Numbered from the stretch's first letter, positions 21,770-31,480 are shown. The stretch: 64,000 nucleotides of DNA from Rhodobacter sp. CZR27 (GCF_002407205.1 NZ_CP023548.1:3162001-3226000); one strand, 5' to 3'. Notes: a model not told the origin generated them from the letters alone. Numbers and translations are program-made.

Positions 21770-23587
21770 GTGTCAAACTTCCGGTCGCTTGGCATACTTG
21801 CCGGGGTTCTCGGACTTGCCGTCACCTCGGCCGTGCCTACCGCCCAGGCGCTGGATCGGCTGGAATTCCGCGTCAGCGGCGGCAATGACGAAGTCGAACG
21901 GGCGATCAAGGGCGCCTCGGCGCTGATCGCCACCCGCGCCGAAGAGGACGAGGAGGCGCAGGACCTGTTCGGCGCCGCCCGGGCGGAATACGGCCGGCTC
22001 GTCACCGCGCTCTACGGCCTCGGCTACTACTCCCCGGTGGTTAGCGTGCTGGTCGACGGCCGCGAGGCGGCCGCCATCCCGCCGCTCGACGCCCCCGAGA
22101 CGATCCGCAAGATCGAGGTTCTCGTGCAGGTAGGCCCCCCCTTCCGCTTCGGCGTGGCCCGGGTCGCGCCGCTCGCGCCCGAGACGGACCTGCCTGACGG
22201 TTTCCGCACCGGCGAGCGCGCGCGCAGCGGCCTTGTGCAGGACTCGGTGCGCGCCGCGGCAGAGGGCTGGCGCGGCGTTGGCCACGCCAAGGTCGACATC
22301 GGCTCGGAAACCGTGGTCGCCGATCACGAGCGGCGCACGCTCGATGCCGACATCCGCATGGCGCCCGGCCCCCGGCTGCGCTTCGGCGACCTGCGCATCC
22401 AGGGCCAGACCCGGATGAGCGAGCGGCGCATCCGCAAGATCGCCAGCCTGCCGACCGGCCAGCAATACGATCCCGAGGAACTCGAGGACAGCGCCGAACG
22501 CCTGCGCCGGACGGGGGTGTTCCGTTCGGTCAGCCTTACCGAGGACGAGGCGGTGACGCCTCCGGACCTGCTGGGCATCACCGCGACCCTGGTGGACGAG
22601 CTTCCCCGCCACTACAGCTTCGGCGTCGAGATTTCGAGTTCGGAAGGCGCGACGGTCAGCGGCGAGTGGATCCACCGCAACTTCCTCGGCGGCGGCGAGC
22701 GGCTGACGGTGGGCGGCGAGGTCGACAACCTCGGCGCGGCCAACAGCGGGGTGGACTACCGGCTGGGCGTCACGCTCGACCGGCCCGCAACGCCGGTCGC
22801 GGACACGACGCTCAGCTTCGGCATCGAGATCGAGCGGCTGGACGAAGAGGACTACCTCGCCGACACGACCTCGCTCACCACGAGCCTCAGCCGGGTCTTC
22901 AGCGACCGGCTGACCGGCAGCGTCGGCATCGGCTATGCCTATTCCGATGTCGAGGACGAGAACGGCGCCTACATCTACGAATACGTCTCGCTGCCGACCT
23001 CGCTGATCTGGAACACCCGCGACGACGATCTGGACGCGACGAAGGGCTATTTCGTATCGGCCGGCGCGACGCCCTTCCTCGGCTTCGACGACACGGGATC
23101 GGGCGGGCAGCTGACGCTGGACAGCCGCGCCTTCTTCGGCTTCGGCGCCGAGGAGCGTCCCTTCGTGCTGGCCGGGCGGGCGCAGGCCGGGGCGGTGTTC
23201 GGCTCGGACCTGCTCGAGACGCCGCGCGACTACCTGTTCTATTCGGGCGGCGGCGGCACGGTGCGGGGCCAGCCTTACCAATCGCTCGGCGTGCGCCCCG
23301 ATCCCGAGAACCCCGACTACAAGATCGGCGGCACGCGCTTCGCCGCGCTTTCGGCCGAACTGCGCGCACCGATCACCGAGCGGATCGGCGTCGTGGCCTT
23401 CGCGGATGCGGGCTATGTCACCGCCGAGGACATCGACTCGGACCGTGACGAGTGGCACGCGGGCGCGGGCCTTGGCGTGCGCTACGACACCGGCTTCGGA
23501 CCGATCCGGGTGGACGTGGCCGGCCCGGTCGGCGGCGACACCGGGGACGGGGTGCAGATCTACGTGGGTATCGGGCAGGCCTTCTGA
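21770..23587 (+). CDS. tamA: Outer-membrane translocation and assembly factor TamA
   Basis: Omp85/BamA-superfamily protein of the TAM complex. About 605 residues: signal peptide (LGILAGVLGLAVTSAVPTAQA), POTRA-like repeats over roughly residues 25-265, then a 16-strand barrel with the motif GGGGTVRGQPYQSLG (Omp85 VRGY/F-type loop) and a C-terminal strand ending in IYVGIGQAF. The start is set at GTG 21770 because GGGGGAGG ends nine bases upstream; ATG 21761 sits directly on that ribosome site. The stop overlaps the tamB start (TGATG), so TamA and TamB are made together. Confidence 0.93.
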   Translation: MSNFRSLGILAGVLGLAVTSAVPTAQALDRLEFRVSGGNDEVERAIKGASALIATRAEEDEEAQDLFGAARAEYGRLVTALYGLGYYSPVVSVLVDGREAAAIPPLDAPETIRKIEVLVQVGPPFRFGVARVAPLAPETDLPDGFRTGERARSGLVQDSVRAAAEGWRGVGHAKVDIGSETVVADHERRTLDADIRMAPGPRLRFGDLRIQGQTRMSERRIRKIASLPTGQQYDPEELEDSAERLRRTGVFRSVSLTEDEAVTPPDLLGITATLVDELPRHYSFGVEISSSEGATVSGEWIHRNFLGGGERLTVGGEVDNLGAANSGVDYRLGVTLDRPATPVADTTLSFGIEIERLDEEDYLADTTSLTTSLSRVFSDRLTGSVGIGYAYSDVEDENGAYIYEYVSLPTSLIWNTRDDDLDATKGYFVSAGATPFLGFDDTGSGGQLTLDSRAFFGFGAEERPFVLAGRAQAGAVFGSDLLETPRDYLFYSGGGGTVRGQPYQSLGVRPDPENPDYKIGGTRFAALSAELRAPITERIGVVAFADAGYVTAEDIDSDRDEWHAGAGLGVRYDTGFGPIRVDVAGPVGGDTGDGVQIYVGIGQAF

Positions 23588-26500
23588 TGCGGATCATCCT
23601 CTTCCTCCTCTGGCTCCTCCTGCCCGTCGCGGCCTTCGCCCAGTCCGAGGCGGAGGACCGCGGCTTCCTTGTCGGCCTGATCGAGGACAACCTGTCCTCG
23701 GCCGGGCGCGAGGTGCGGATCGACGGCTTCCGCGGCGCGCTATCGTCGCGGGCCACCATCGAGCGGCTCACCATCGCCGACGATCAGGGGATCTGGCTGA
23801 CGCTGAACAAGGTGGTCCTGGACTGGAGCCGCTCGGCGCTGCTGTCGGGGCGGCTGTCGGTATCGGAGCTTGCGGCAGCCGAAATCCTGCTGGAACGGCT
23901 TCCCGCAGCCGCCGGCGGGCCCGAGCCGCCTTCGCCCGAGGCCTGGGACTTTTCCCTGCCCGAGCTGCCCGTGTCGGTCGAGATCGGCCGGATCGCGGCG
24001 GACCGGCTGGTGCTGGGCCAGCCCGTTCTCGGCAGCCCGGTCGAGGCCACGGTGGAAGCCTCCGGCTCGCTGTCCGGCGGCGCGGGGCAGACGCAGCTCC
24101 AGCTGCGGCGCACCGACGGGCAGCAGGGCGAACTGCGCCTTTCGGCGAGCTACTCCAACATCACGCGCGAACTGGCGCTCGACCTCGACCTTACCGAGGC
24201 CGAGAACGGCATCGCATCGACCCTGATGGGGCTGCCGGGAACTCCGCCGCTGGAACTGACCGTGAAGGGGACCGGGCCGATCACGGACTATGCCGCCGAC
24301 ATCCGACTGCTGACCGAGGGGCAGGAGCGTCTGGCCGGCCGCGTGACGGTTCAGGGCGATACGGCGTCGGGCCGGCAATTCGCGGCGCAGCTTGGCGGCG
24401 ACGTGGTGCCGATGTTCCTGCCGCAATATGCCTCGTTCTTCGGGCCCGACGTGCGGCTCGACGTGGCAGGGGCCCGGGCGGCGGATGGCCGGCTGGACCT
24501 GAGCCGCCTGCTGCTTTCGACACAGGCGCTGCAGCTTCAGGGCAATCTGGTTCTGGCAGCGGATGGCCTGCCCGAGCGGATCGCGCTTCAGGGCCGGATC
24601 GCCTCGGCCGATGGCCAGCCCGTGCTGCTGCCGCTGAACGGGCCCGAGACGCGGATCGGCAGCGCCGATCTGGACATCAGCTACGACGCCGCGCAGGGCG
24701 AGGCCTGGACGGCCCGGCTGCGTGTCGCGGATCTTGACCGGCCGGACCTCGACGCGCGGCTGTTCTCGCTGGACGGAGCGGGACGGATCGCCCGCACCGG
24801 CACGGAAGCCACCGCAACGGTCGAGGGCACGCTGGACTTTGCCGCGCAGGACCTGACGCCGGCCGACCCCGATCTCGCCACGGCCCTCGGATCCGAGATC
24901 TCGGGCCGCACGCGGTTCTCGTGGGTCGAGGGCGGCGACGGGCTGACCCTGCCGGAATTCACGCTCGACGGCAGCAACTATGGTCTGACCGCGAACCTGA
25001 CGCTTGACGGCTTGAGCAGCGGACTGACGGTTGCGGGGGATGCGTCGGTCCGGTTCGACGACCTCTCGCGCTTCTCGGGTCTGGCGGGCCGTCCGCTGAA
25101 CGGACGCGGCACCGCCACCGTTTCGGGGTCCACCAGCCTTATCTCGGGCGCGATCGACGCGCAGGCTACGGTGACGGGCACGGATCTCGCCATGGGGCTA
25201 CCCGAGGTCGACAACCTGCTGAAGGGCGAGTCCCGCGTCGCGATCTCGTTGCTGCGGGACACGCAGGGCACCCGCCTGCGCGACCTGCGGATCGAGGCAC
25301 GCACCCTGACGGCCACCGCCTCGGGCACGGTCGCAACCGCGGGAAGCGACATCTCGGCCCGGCTCGACTTTTCCGACCTGTCGGTGCTCGGTCCGCGCTA
25401 CCGCGGCCGGATGGAAGCCGATGCCCGCTTCACCGGCACGCCGGATGCGGGCCGGGTGGAGGTCAACGCACAGGGCAACGACCTGCAGGTGGGCCAGCCG
25501 CAGGTGGACGGCATGCTTCGCGGGGCCTCGACCATCGACCTCGCGGGGCGGCTCGAGAACCGGGCGCTGCTGCTGGAGCGGGCGACGGTGAACGCCCGGA
25601 CCCTGCGGCTGTCGGCAACCGGCAGGCTCGCCGCCGAGGACAGCGACGTGACGGCCGACCTTTCGTTCACCGATCTCGCGCCGCTCGGCAGCGGCTTCGG
25701 CGGTTCGCTGGAGGCGCAGGCCGGCTTCCGTGGCAATGCCGAAAGGGCCATCATCACCGCCGATGCACGCGCTCGCGACCTTCGCGTCGGGCAGGATCAG
25801 GCCAACAGCCTGCTGCGCGGCGAGAGCATCCTGTCCGCGCAGGTCCGTCTGGAGAACGGCATGGTCCAGATCGACCGCGCCGAGATGCGCAACCCGCAGC
25901 TTGCCGTCAGCGCGCAGGGCTCGGCCGGCGCCGCGGGGCGCACCGTGACGCTCGATGCGCGGATGGCAAACCTCGGCCTGATCGCGCCGCAGTTTCCCGG
26001 GCCGCTCACCCTGCGCGGCACCGTCGCCTCGGGCGGCGAGGGCTACCGGATCGACCTGCGCGCGCAGGGGCCGGGGCAGATCGACCTCAGGGCGCAGGGG
26101 AGCGCGGCCGCGAATTTCTCGACGCTGAACCTCGGCGTGACCGGAACGGCGCAGGCCGCGCTGGCGGATGCCTTCATTGCGCCGCGCAGCGTATCCGGGC
26201 CGGTCCGGTTCGATCTGCGGGTGAACGGGCAGCCGGCGCTGTCCTCGGTCTCGGGCCGGATCACCCTGTCGGACGGCCGGCTTGCCGACCCGAGCCTCGG
26301 TCTTGCCATCGAGGCGCTGCGCGGCACGGTGGATCTGGCCGGCGGCCGGGCCAATGTCGCGATCTACGGCCGGCCGACCGGCGGCGGACGCCTCTCGGTC
26401 AGCGGCGGGATCGGTCTGACCTCCCCCTTCCCCGCCGATCTATCGATCGACATCGGCCGCGCGGTCCTGCGCGACCCGAACCTGTTCGAGACCACGGCGA

Positions 26501-27420
26501 GCGGCCTCGTCACCATCAGCGGTCCGCTGAGCGGAGGCGCGCGCATCGCCGGACGGATCGGTCTCGAGGAAACCGAGCTGCGCATTCCTTCGACGGGCTT
26601 CGGCGGAGCGAGCGGGCTGACGAACCTTCAGCACCGCAACGAGCCACCGGCGGTGCACAGGACACGTGTTCGGGCCGGGATGCTGGAGGACGGCAAGGAC
26701 GGCAATGGCGCGTCCACCGCCCAGCCCTATCCGCTCGATCTGCTGATCAGCGCGCCGAACCGCATCTTCGTGCGCGGGCGCGGCCTCGACGCGGAGCTGG
26801 GGGGCGAGTTGCAGCTCTCGGGAACCACTGCGAACGTCGTGCCCAGCGGTGCCTTCAACCTGATCCGCGGGCGGCTCGACATCCTTGGCAAGCGGCTGGT
26901 GCTGAGCGAGGCACAGCTTTTGCTGGAGGGCGATTTCGTGCCCTTCCTGCGGGTCGTCGCCTCGACTGAGAGCGACGGCATCACGACCGCGGTGGTGATC
27001 GAGGGTCGCGCCGACGAGCCGGACGTCAGCTTCACCTCGGTTCCGGAACTGCCGGAGGAAGAGGTCATCTCGCGCCTGCTGTTCGGCCGGGGCCTCGACA
27101 CGATCAGCCCGCTGCAGGCGGCACAACTCGCCAGTGCGGTTGCAACCTTGGCGGGCCGCGGCGGCGAGGGCGTGATCGGTCGGCTGCGCCAGGGCTTCGG
27201 CCTCGATGATCTGGACGTGTCCACGAGCGAGGACGGAAGCGCGTCGCTGAAGGCGGGCAAGTATATCTCGGAGAACGTCTATACCGAGGTCGAGGTCGAC
27301 CAGCAGGGCGAGAGCGAGATCAACCTGAACCTCGACGTGACGCCAAGCATCACCCTGCGGGGCAGCGCGGACAACACCGGCGACACCAGCATCGGCGTCT
27401 TCTTCGAAGGCGACTACTGA
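23587..27420 (+). CDS. tamB: Translocation and assembly module TamB (AsmA-like)
   Basis: Large periplasm-spanning partner of TamA, 1277 residues, anchored by an N-terminal hydrophobic segment (MRIILFLLWLLLPVAAFA). The body is the repetitive beta-taco type of fold now associated with bridge-like lipid transport; the C-terminal DUF490/TamB region includes VPSGAFNLIRGRLDILG, EEEVISRLLFGR and the final beta signal VFFEGDY. Three tandem 99-residue repeats sit at residues about 536-830. It begins at ATG 23587, overlapping the tamA stop, and its last seven bases overlap the convergent YihY gene. Confidence 0.93.
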   Translation: MRIILFLLWLLLPVAAFAQSEAEDRGFLVGLIEDNLSSAGREVRIDGFRGALSSRATIERLTIADDQGIWLTLNKVVLDWSRSALLSGRLSVSELAAAEILLERLPAAAGGPEPPSPEAWDFSLPELPVSVEIGRIAADRLVLGQPVLGSPVEATVEASGSLSGGAGQTQLQLRRTDGQQGELRLSASYSNITRELALDLDLTEAENGIASTLMGLPGTPPLELTVKGTGPITDYAADIRLLTEGQERLAGRVTVQGDTASGRQFAAQLGGDVVPMFLPQYASFFGPDVRLDVAGARAADGRLDLSRLLLSTQALQLQGNLVLAADGLPERIALQGRIASADGQPVLLPLNGPETRIGSADLDISYDAAQGEAWTARLRVADLDRPDLDARLFSLDGAGRIARTGTEATATVEGTLDFAAQDLTPADPDLATALGSEISGRTRFSWVEGGDGLTLPEFTLDGSNYGLTANLTLDGLSSGLTVAGDASVRFDDLSRFSGLAGRPLNGRGTATVSGSTSLISGAIDAQATVTGTDLAMGLPEVDNLLKGESRVAISLLRDTQGTRLRDLRIEARTLTATASGTVATAGSDISARLDFSDLSVLGPRYRGRMEADARFTGTPDAGRVEVNAQGNDLQVGQPQVDGMLRGASTIDLAGRLENRALLLERATVNARTLRLSATGRLAAEDSDVTADLSFTDLAPLGSGFGGSLEAQAGFRGNAERAIITADARARDLRVGQDQANSLLRGESILSAQVRLENGMVQIDRAEMRNPQLAVSAQGSAGAAGRTVTLDARMANLGLIAPQFPGPLTLRGTVASGGEGYRIDLRAQGPGQIDLRAQGSAAANFSTLNLGVTGTAQAALADAFIAPRSVSGPVRFDLRVNGQPALSSVSGRITLSDGRLADPSLGLAIEALRGTVDLAGGRANVAIYGRPTGGGRLSVSGGIGLTSPFPADLSIDIGRAVLRDPNLFETTASGLVTISGPLSGGARIAGRIGLEETELRIPSTGFGGASGLTNLQHRNEPPAVHRTRVRAGMLEDGKDGNGASTAQPYPLDLLISAPNRIFVRGRGLDAELGGELQLSGTTANVVPSGAFNLIRGRLDILGKRLVLSEAQLLLEGDFVPFLRVVASTESDGITTAVVIEGRADEPDVSFTSVPELPEEEVISRLLFGRGLDTISPLQAAQLASAVATLAGRGGEGVIGRLRQGFGLDDLDVSTSEDGSASLKAGKYISENVYTEVEVDQQGESEINLNLDVTPSITLRGSADNTGDTSIGVFFEGDY
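25192..26082 (+). repeat. Three tandem 297-bp (99-residue) coding repeats inside tamB
   Basis: The segments MGLPEVDNLLKGES (from 25192), VGQPQVDGMLRGAS (from 25489) and VGQDQANSLLRGES (from 25786) recur at an exact 297-base spacing. Flanking parts also align between units (for example TLTATASGTV with TLRLSATGRL, and DFSDLSVLG with SFTDLAPLG). The end of the third unit is approximate because similarity fades. Confidence 0.75.
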
Positions 27421-28250
27421 GGCGCGGCGCGGACGGCATCAACCGCCGCGCCGAGCAGCACCGCGAAGGCGCTGAGGTAGAGCCAGACCAGAAGCGCCAC
27501 CACCGCGCCGATGGACCCATAGACCTCGTTGTAATTGGCGAAGTTCGCTAGGTAGAAGACCAGCCCGCGCGAGGCGAGCGCCCAGAGCGCCACGGCCACG
27601 GCAAGACCCCAGGTCACGATGGGTCGCGGGCTGCCCTTGGGCCGGTTCGGGCCCAGGCGATAGGCCAGCGCCACGCCGAACACCACCAGCAGGATACCCA
27701 CGCCGACGTTGGCAAGCTCCAGCACCTGCTGGTTGAAGCTGCCGAGCGGCAGGAAGGTGAGGACGAGCGGGGCCACGACCGAGAGCAGCATCGCGACGAG
27801 ACCCACCCCCACCAGCGTCATGGTCAGCACCATCGCGCGGACGATGTGCCAGGGGCCGGTTCGGTTCGGCAGGCGGTGCGTGGCGTTCAGGCCGCGGATC
27901 AGCGCGGCGACGCCGGCGCGGGCCGACCAGATCGCGATGAGGGTGGACAGCAGGCTCGTCCAGCCGAGGTGGCGGGAATTTGCGGCCAGCAATGCCTCGA
28001 CCTGGTCATGGAACAGGACATAGGCCTGCTCGGGCAGGAAATCCTGCGCCAGCTCGATCTGGCTGCGGATCACGCCGGGATCCGAGGCCCAGCCCCAGAT
28101 CGCGATCAGGGCGGCCAAGGCGGGGAAGATCGCCAGAAAGCCATAGAAGGCGATGCCCGCCGCGGCCAGGTTGAGGTCAGCCGAGTCGATCCGGTCGTAA
28201 AGCCGCACCAGCAGCCGCCACCGCGAGTGCCAGAATCCCTCGGCCGCCAC
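27414..28250 (-). CDS. YihY/BrkB-family inner-membrane protein
   Basis: Polytopic membrane protein of the YihY/virulence factor BrkB family, 278 residues, with about six hydrophobic segments (for example LAAAGIAFYGFLAIFPALAAL and YGSIGAVVALLVWLYLSAFAVLLGA). The family was once called RNase BN in error; its role is unsettled. The start is GTG 28250 with GGAGG six bases upstream. It converges on tamB with a seven-base overlap and is followed upstream on the same strand by a strong hairpin, so it is probably an independent unit. Confidence 0.87.
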   Translation of the reverse strand: MAAEGFWHSRWRLLVRLYDRIDSADLNLAAAGIAFYGFLAIFPALAALIAIWGWASDPGVIRSQIELAQDFLPEQAYVLFHDQVEALLAANSRHLGWTSLLSTLIAIWSARAGVAALIRGLNATHRLPNRTGPWHIVRAMVLTMTLVGVGLVAMLLSVVAPLVLTFLPLGSFNQQVLELANVGVGILLVVFGVALAYRLGPNRPKGSPRPIVTWGLAVAVALWALASRGLVFYLANFANYNEVYGSIGAVVALLVWLYLSAFAVLLGAAVDAVRAAPQ

Positions 28251-28271
28251 GCATCACCTCCGACAGAATGA

Positions 28272-28300
28272 CGAAGGCCCGCGGGTTGCGCGGGCCTTCG
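28272..28300 (-). terminator. Strong hairpin between the 80-residue protein gene and yihY
   Basis: CGAAGGCCCGCG at 28272-28283 and CGCGGGCCTTCG at 28289-28300 form a perfect 12-bp stem with loop GGTTG. It lies 22 bases past the stop of the small minus-strand gene. The following minus-strand sequence (TCATTCTG) is only weakly T-rich, so termination may be partial. Confidence 0.65.
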
Positions 28301-28322
28301 AGAAAGTCGGGTCTGATCCCGA

Positions 28323-28565
28323 TTATTCCGCGTCGGTGGTGTCCGACGAGTCGTCGTCGTCGTCGTCAGAAGCGATCAGGGCGATCAGCGCGGCGCCGCC
28401 CAGAACCGGGAGGAGGATGCCGGTGCCGAGGCTGCCGGTTTCTTCCGCCGCCACGACAGCGGTCGGCTCTGGCTCGTCAACCACGACAACCGGGCCGCCC
28501 GCGAACGCCGCCATGGCGGACGAGACGAGCGCGGTGGACGCGACGAGGGCAGTAAGTTTCTTCAT
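28323..28565 (-). CDS. Small secreted/membrane protein with acidic tail (YjbE-like position)
   Basis: An 80-residue protein: a signal peptide (MKKLTALVASTALVSSAMAAFA), a Gly-Pro-Val/Glu-rich spacer, a hydrophobic stretch (TGILLPVLGGAALIALIA) and a tail of six aspartates followed by SSDTTDAE. TTGGAG lies eight bases before ATG 28565. It resembles the 58-residue product at 39441-39617. It sits directly downstream of YjbF and YjbH, the place where enterobacterial clusters carry the small secreted protein YjbE/GfcA, so an exopolysaccharide-related role is suggested by position. Sequence similarity to YjbE is not demonstrable by eye. Confidence 0.75.
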   Translation of the reverse strand: MKKLTALVASTALVSSAMAAFAGGPVVVVDEPEPTAVVAAEETGSLGTGILLPVLGGAALIALIASDDDDDDSSDTTDAE

Positions 28566-28649
28566 GTGCGTTCTCCAAGTATAATGGCCGCTTGGTTTAC
28601 CTGATACCATAGGGGCAACCACCAGAAAAGTCCGAAGATTGGGTCCAGG

Positions 28650-29312
28650 TCAATCAATCACCCGGCTTATTTTCAGCTTGCCGAGCTTCTGATCGAAAGT
28701 CTGGCGACTTTGCCGGACGAATCCCGCATTCTCGACCCAATATTCGTTAGTGAACTGCCCCGTAGAGCCTTCACAATGCTCCAAGACGTGCCGGGTGGCA
28801 TAGTTGCGCTGAACGATAGTGATCGTTTTCATCCCATCCGTTGCGAGAGTGCAACGGAATTCCGTCCGGACCGTCTGGTCCTGCCCGTCGATCTGGTAGT
28901 GGACGCGGCGATGGGTGCCGCTGGCGGATGCGATCTGCGCCGCCGACGGAGCTTCCACCGACATGAGGTCCGCCCCCAGCCCGCGAGTCGCCAGCAGGAT
29001 GCCGTCGCGCATCGCGATCGTGCGGTCGTCGGTCGAGGACCAGGTCTCGACCGTTCCGTTCCTCTGGAACGGCACCATGAGCGCCCAGGCGCCTGTCGCC
29101 TCGACCGTCACGACCGACAGCGGCGAGGTCACCCGCGCCAGCTTCGCCCGCGTCAGGGTCGATCCGTCCTGCTTCTTCGCGTCGTCCTTGCCGCCGATCG
29201 ATCCGATCGCCTGCTTGATGAAGGTCGCACGCCCGTTGGTGTCCTCTTCCGAGCCGCAGCCGGCAAGCAGCACGCAGATGGCGAGAAGGCTGGCCCCGAT
29301 CCCGTGCCGCAT
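28650..29312 (-). CDS. yjbF: YjbF/GfcB-type outer-membrane lipoprotein
   Basis: Lipoprotein of about 220 residues with a clear lipobox (AICVLLAGC) after MRHGIGASLL. The mature part matches the YjbF/GfcB pattern of group 4 capsule and exopolysaccharide loci (ATFIKQAIG near the N-terminus; VETWSSTDDRTIAMRDGILLATRGLGADLMS). The start is ATG 29312, sharing one base with the yjbH stop (TGATG). Together with YjbH it should sit at the outer membrane and affect polysaccharide secretion; the exact mechanism is unknown for the family. Confidence 0.82.
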   Translation of the reverse strand: MRHGIGASLLAICVLLAGCGSEEDTNGRATFIKQAIGSIGGKDDAKKQDGSTLTRAKLARVTSPLSVVTVEATGAWALMVPFQRNGTVETWSSTDDRTIAMRDGILLATRGLGADLMSVEAPSAAQIASASGTHRRVHYQIDGQDQTVRTEFRCTLATDGMKTITIVQRNYATRHVLEHCEGSTGQFTNEYWVENAGFVRQSRQTFDQKLGKLKISRVID

Positions 29313-31480
29313 CACTTCCAGAATCTCCCCCATTGGTCGTCGAGTTCCTGCGTGTGGTAGTGGCGCACGCTCTCGTAGAGCCGGCCGTCCACGCGCAGCA
29401 TCGCGCCGCCGTCGCGCGTCACCGGACGTATCGTGTAGGCTGCCGTCTCGCGTGTCGGCTGGCCCAGAAGCACCGTCAGCGGGATCTGGAGCCGGATCCC
29501 CTTGTCGAAGGATCCCTCGCCGAACTCCTCTGACGAGACATCGGTCAGGGTGGCGAAGGCGCCGACCTTCCAGCCGTTCTCGAACTCCCGGTCGATCGAT
29601 AAGGTCGCGCCGTAGTCGCCGGCAAGGTAGCGGCCCACGTCGACCTGGCCGAGGAACTGGTTGCCGAAGTCGTAGTAGACCGAGGCATGGCCGGTCACAA
29701 CGTCATAGGCGTCCTCGCCCGACAGGAAGCCGAACCCCTGTTCGTATTCGCGCTTCTTGGCATAGTTGATCTCGGCCCCCAGCGCGAGGCGGCTGTTCAC
29801 CGGCTTCCAGAGCATCTCGGCCGAGGCGCCGCCATACATCCGCTCGAGGTAGCCGACCGTCACCCGGCTGTAGAGATCGGTTCCCGGCCGCGCATACCAG
29901 GCGGCGGTCAGGTTATCGAGGGTCGCGCTGTCGGTCTCGCTGTAGAGCGAGAAGTCCGAACGCACATGCGGCAGCACCGAGGTGGATTCCTCGCCATCCT
30001 CGATGTTGCCGAGCAGCTTCTGGCTGACCGAACCCGACAGGATGAAGCCGGGTGCAACCTCGTACTGGCTGCGCAGGCGCAGGCCGACATCCGCCCGCAC
30101 CGGCTGTTCGGGATCGAAGAGGCTGGTCCGGACGAAGGGCCCGAAGGACCAGCCGAACCGCGGATAGCGCTTCGGATCGAACGCCAGACCCTCGATCGGA
30201 GCGCCTGCCTCGCCGATCAGCGTGCGGTCCCGGATCGCCTCGGCGGCACCCGGCGCGAATTCCAGCCGCTCCAGATCCGACCGGCGCAGCGTGACCTTCG
30301 ACAGCGGCGTGCCGTTCACGACGGGCACGATCTCGAAGGTCTCGACCGAGGCCGGCAGCGCATAGGCCATCACGCGGGCGGTGCGCCCGACGGCCTGTGC
30401 CTCGGCATCGTAGCGGATGTTGCGGATGCGGATCTGGGCCGTCGTGGCGGTGCTGCCGAAGGCCTCGATCAGGATGCCGTCCTGGTCGAGCTGCTTCTGC
30501 ATGTTGTTGCGCAGCAGCCCGTTGGCATCCGCCTGCGTCACCCATTCCTTCGACCAGGCGTCCGGATCGGCCGCGGGCGAGGGCCGCGGGCGCACCGGCG
30601 TCGGCGCGCTGTCCACGAGCCCGGTGGTCGCGCGGTCGTCCGGGTTCATGACGAAGTGAAGGCCCAGGCCCAGCTCGCTGCCATACATGTAGTAGGCGCC
30701 AACCCGGACGCCGGGCGAAACCTCGTATTCCGCGCCGAAGTTGAACGGGCTCTTCCGCTCGAAGATGTTCCGGTTCCCGGCCTCCTCGACATAGTCGTCG
30801 GAGGAATATTCCACCTTGAGGCTCAGCCGGTCGTTGGGCTGCCACTCGATGCCCGCAAAACCGGCCATGTCGCCGCGGAACCACTGGTCCGCGTTGATGT
30901 TGCCGCCCTCGTCCTCGCTGGGTTCGAACTCGGGCCGATCCCCGAAGCCGCCGAAGCTGCCATAGCTGCCCAGCCGGCCCCAGCCGAGGCCCGCGGTCAC
31001 CTTCAGGTTCGGCATGAGGTGCTTGGTCGCCGCGATGTATTCGGCGCTCAGGATACCTGTCCCGATGAAGTCCTGCAGGCCAACGGTCACCGACGGCATG
31101 TAGCGGCCTTCCTCGAAGGCCTGGAACCGCAGGTCGAAGCTGCGGTCGTAGTAGGTGTCGAAGGAATCCACCCCGACCCGGTCGGTTTCGGGAATGGTCT
31201 CGTTCCAGCTGCCGACCCCGGTATAGCGGAAGCTGGCCGACACCCGGGGCAAGACCTGGAAGGTCAGGGTCGTGCGGTTGATCCCGGCAAAACTGGACAG
31301 GCTGGTGTTGAACAGGGCATCCGGCTGCGCCTCGCCCGAGGGCATGTCCATCAGGCCGGTGGTTCCATAGAAGTTCAGCGTCGGCCGCGTCTCGGACAGC
31401 GCGGGGGCCGTCGCCACCAAGGCGGCGCAGGACACACCGGCAAGTAGGCCGCGCCGGGACGCGGGGGAAGGCATCGCCAT
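29312..31480 (-). CDS. yjbH: YjbH/GfcD-type outer-membrane beta-barrel protein
   Basis: Exported 722-residue protein of the YjbH domain family. A signal peptide (RRGLLAGVSCAALVATAPALS) precedes PTLNFYGTTGLMDMPSGEAQPD, the typical YjbH opening, followed by two barrel-like regions rich in alternating aromatic strands. YjbH/GfcD proteins are recalled as double-barrel outer-membrane polysaccharide secretion factors. The start is ATG 31480 with GAGGTG just upstream; the frame extends 17 codons further without protein-like sequence. It is coupled to yjbF and preceded by the CapD-like gene, 87 bases away. Confidence 0.85.
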   Translation of the reverse strand: MAMPSPASRRGLLAGVSCAALVATAPALSETRPTLNFYGTTGLMDMPSGEAQPDALFNTSLSSFAGINRTTLTFQVLPRVSASFRYTGVGSWNETIPETDRVGVDSFDTYYDRSFDLRFQAFEEGRYMPSVTVGLQDFIGTGILSAEYIAATKHLMPNLKVTAGLGWGRLGSYGSFGGFGDRPEFEPSEDEGGNINADQWFRGDMAGFAGIEWQPNDRLSLKVEYSSDDYVEEAGNRNIFERKSPFNFGAEYEVSPGVRVGAYYMYGSELGLGLHFVMNPDDRATTGLVDSAPTPVRPRPSPAADPDAWSKEWVTQADANGLLRNNMQKQLDQDGILIEAFGSTATTAQIRIRNIRYDAEAQAVGRTARVMAYALPASVETFEIVPVVNGTPLSKVTLRRSDLERLEFAPGAAEAIRDRTLIGEAGAPIEGLAFDPKRYPRFGWSFGPFVRTSLFDPEQPVRADVGLRLRSQYEVAPGFILSGSVSQKLLGNIEDGEESTSVLPHVRSDFSLYSETDSATLDNLTAAWYARPGTDLYSRVTVGYLERMYGGASAEMLWKPVNSRLALGAEINYAKKREYEQGFGFLSGEDAYDVVTGHASVYYDFGNQFLGQVDVGRYLAGDYGATLSIDREFENGWKVGAFATLTDVSSEEFGEGSFDKGIRLQIPLTVLLGQPTRETAAYTIRPVTRDGGAMLRVDGRLYESVRHYHTQELDDQWGRFWK

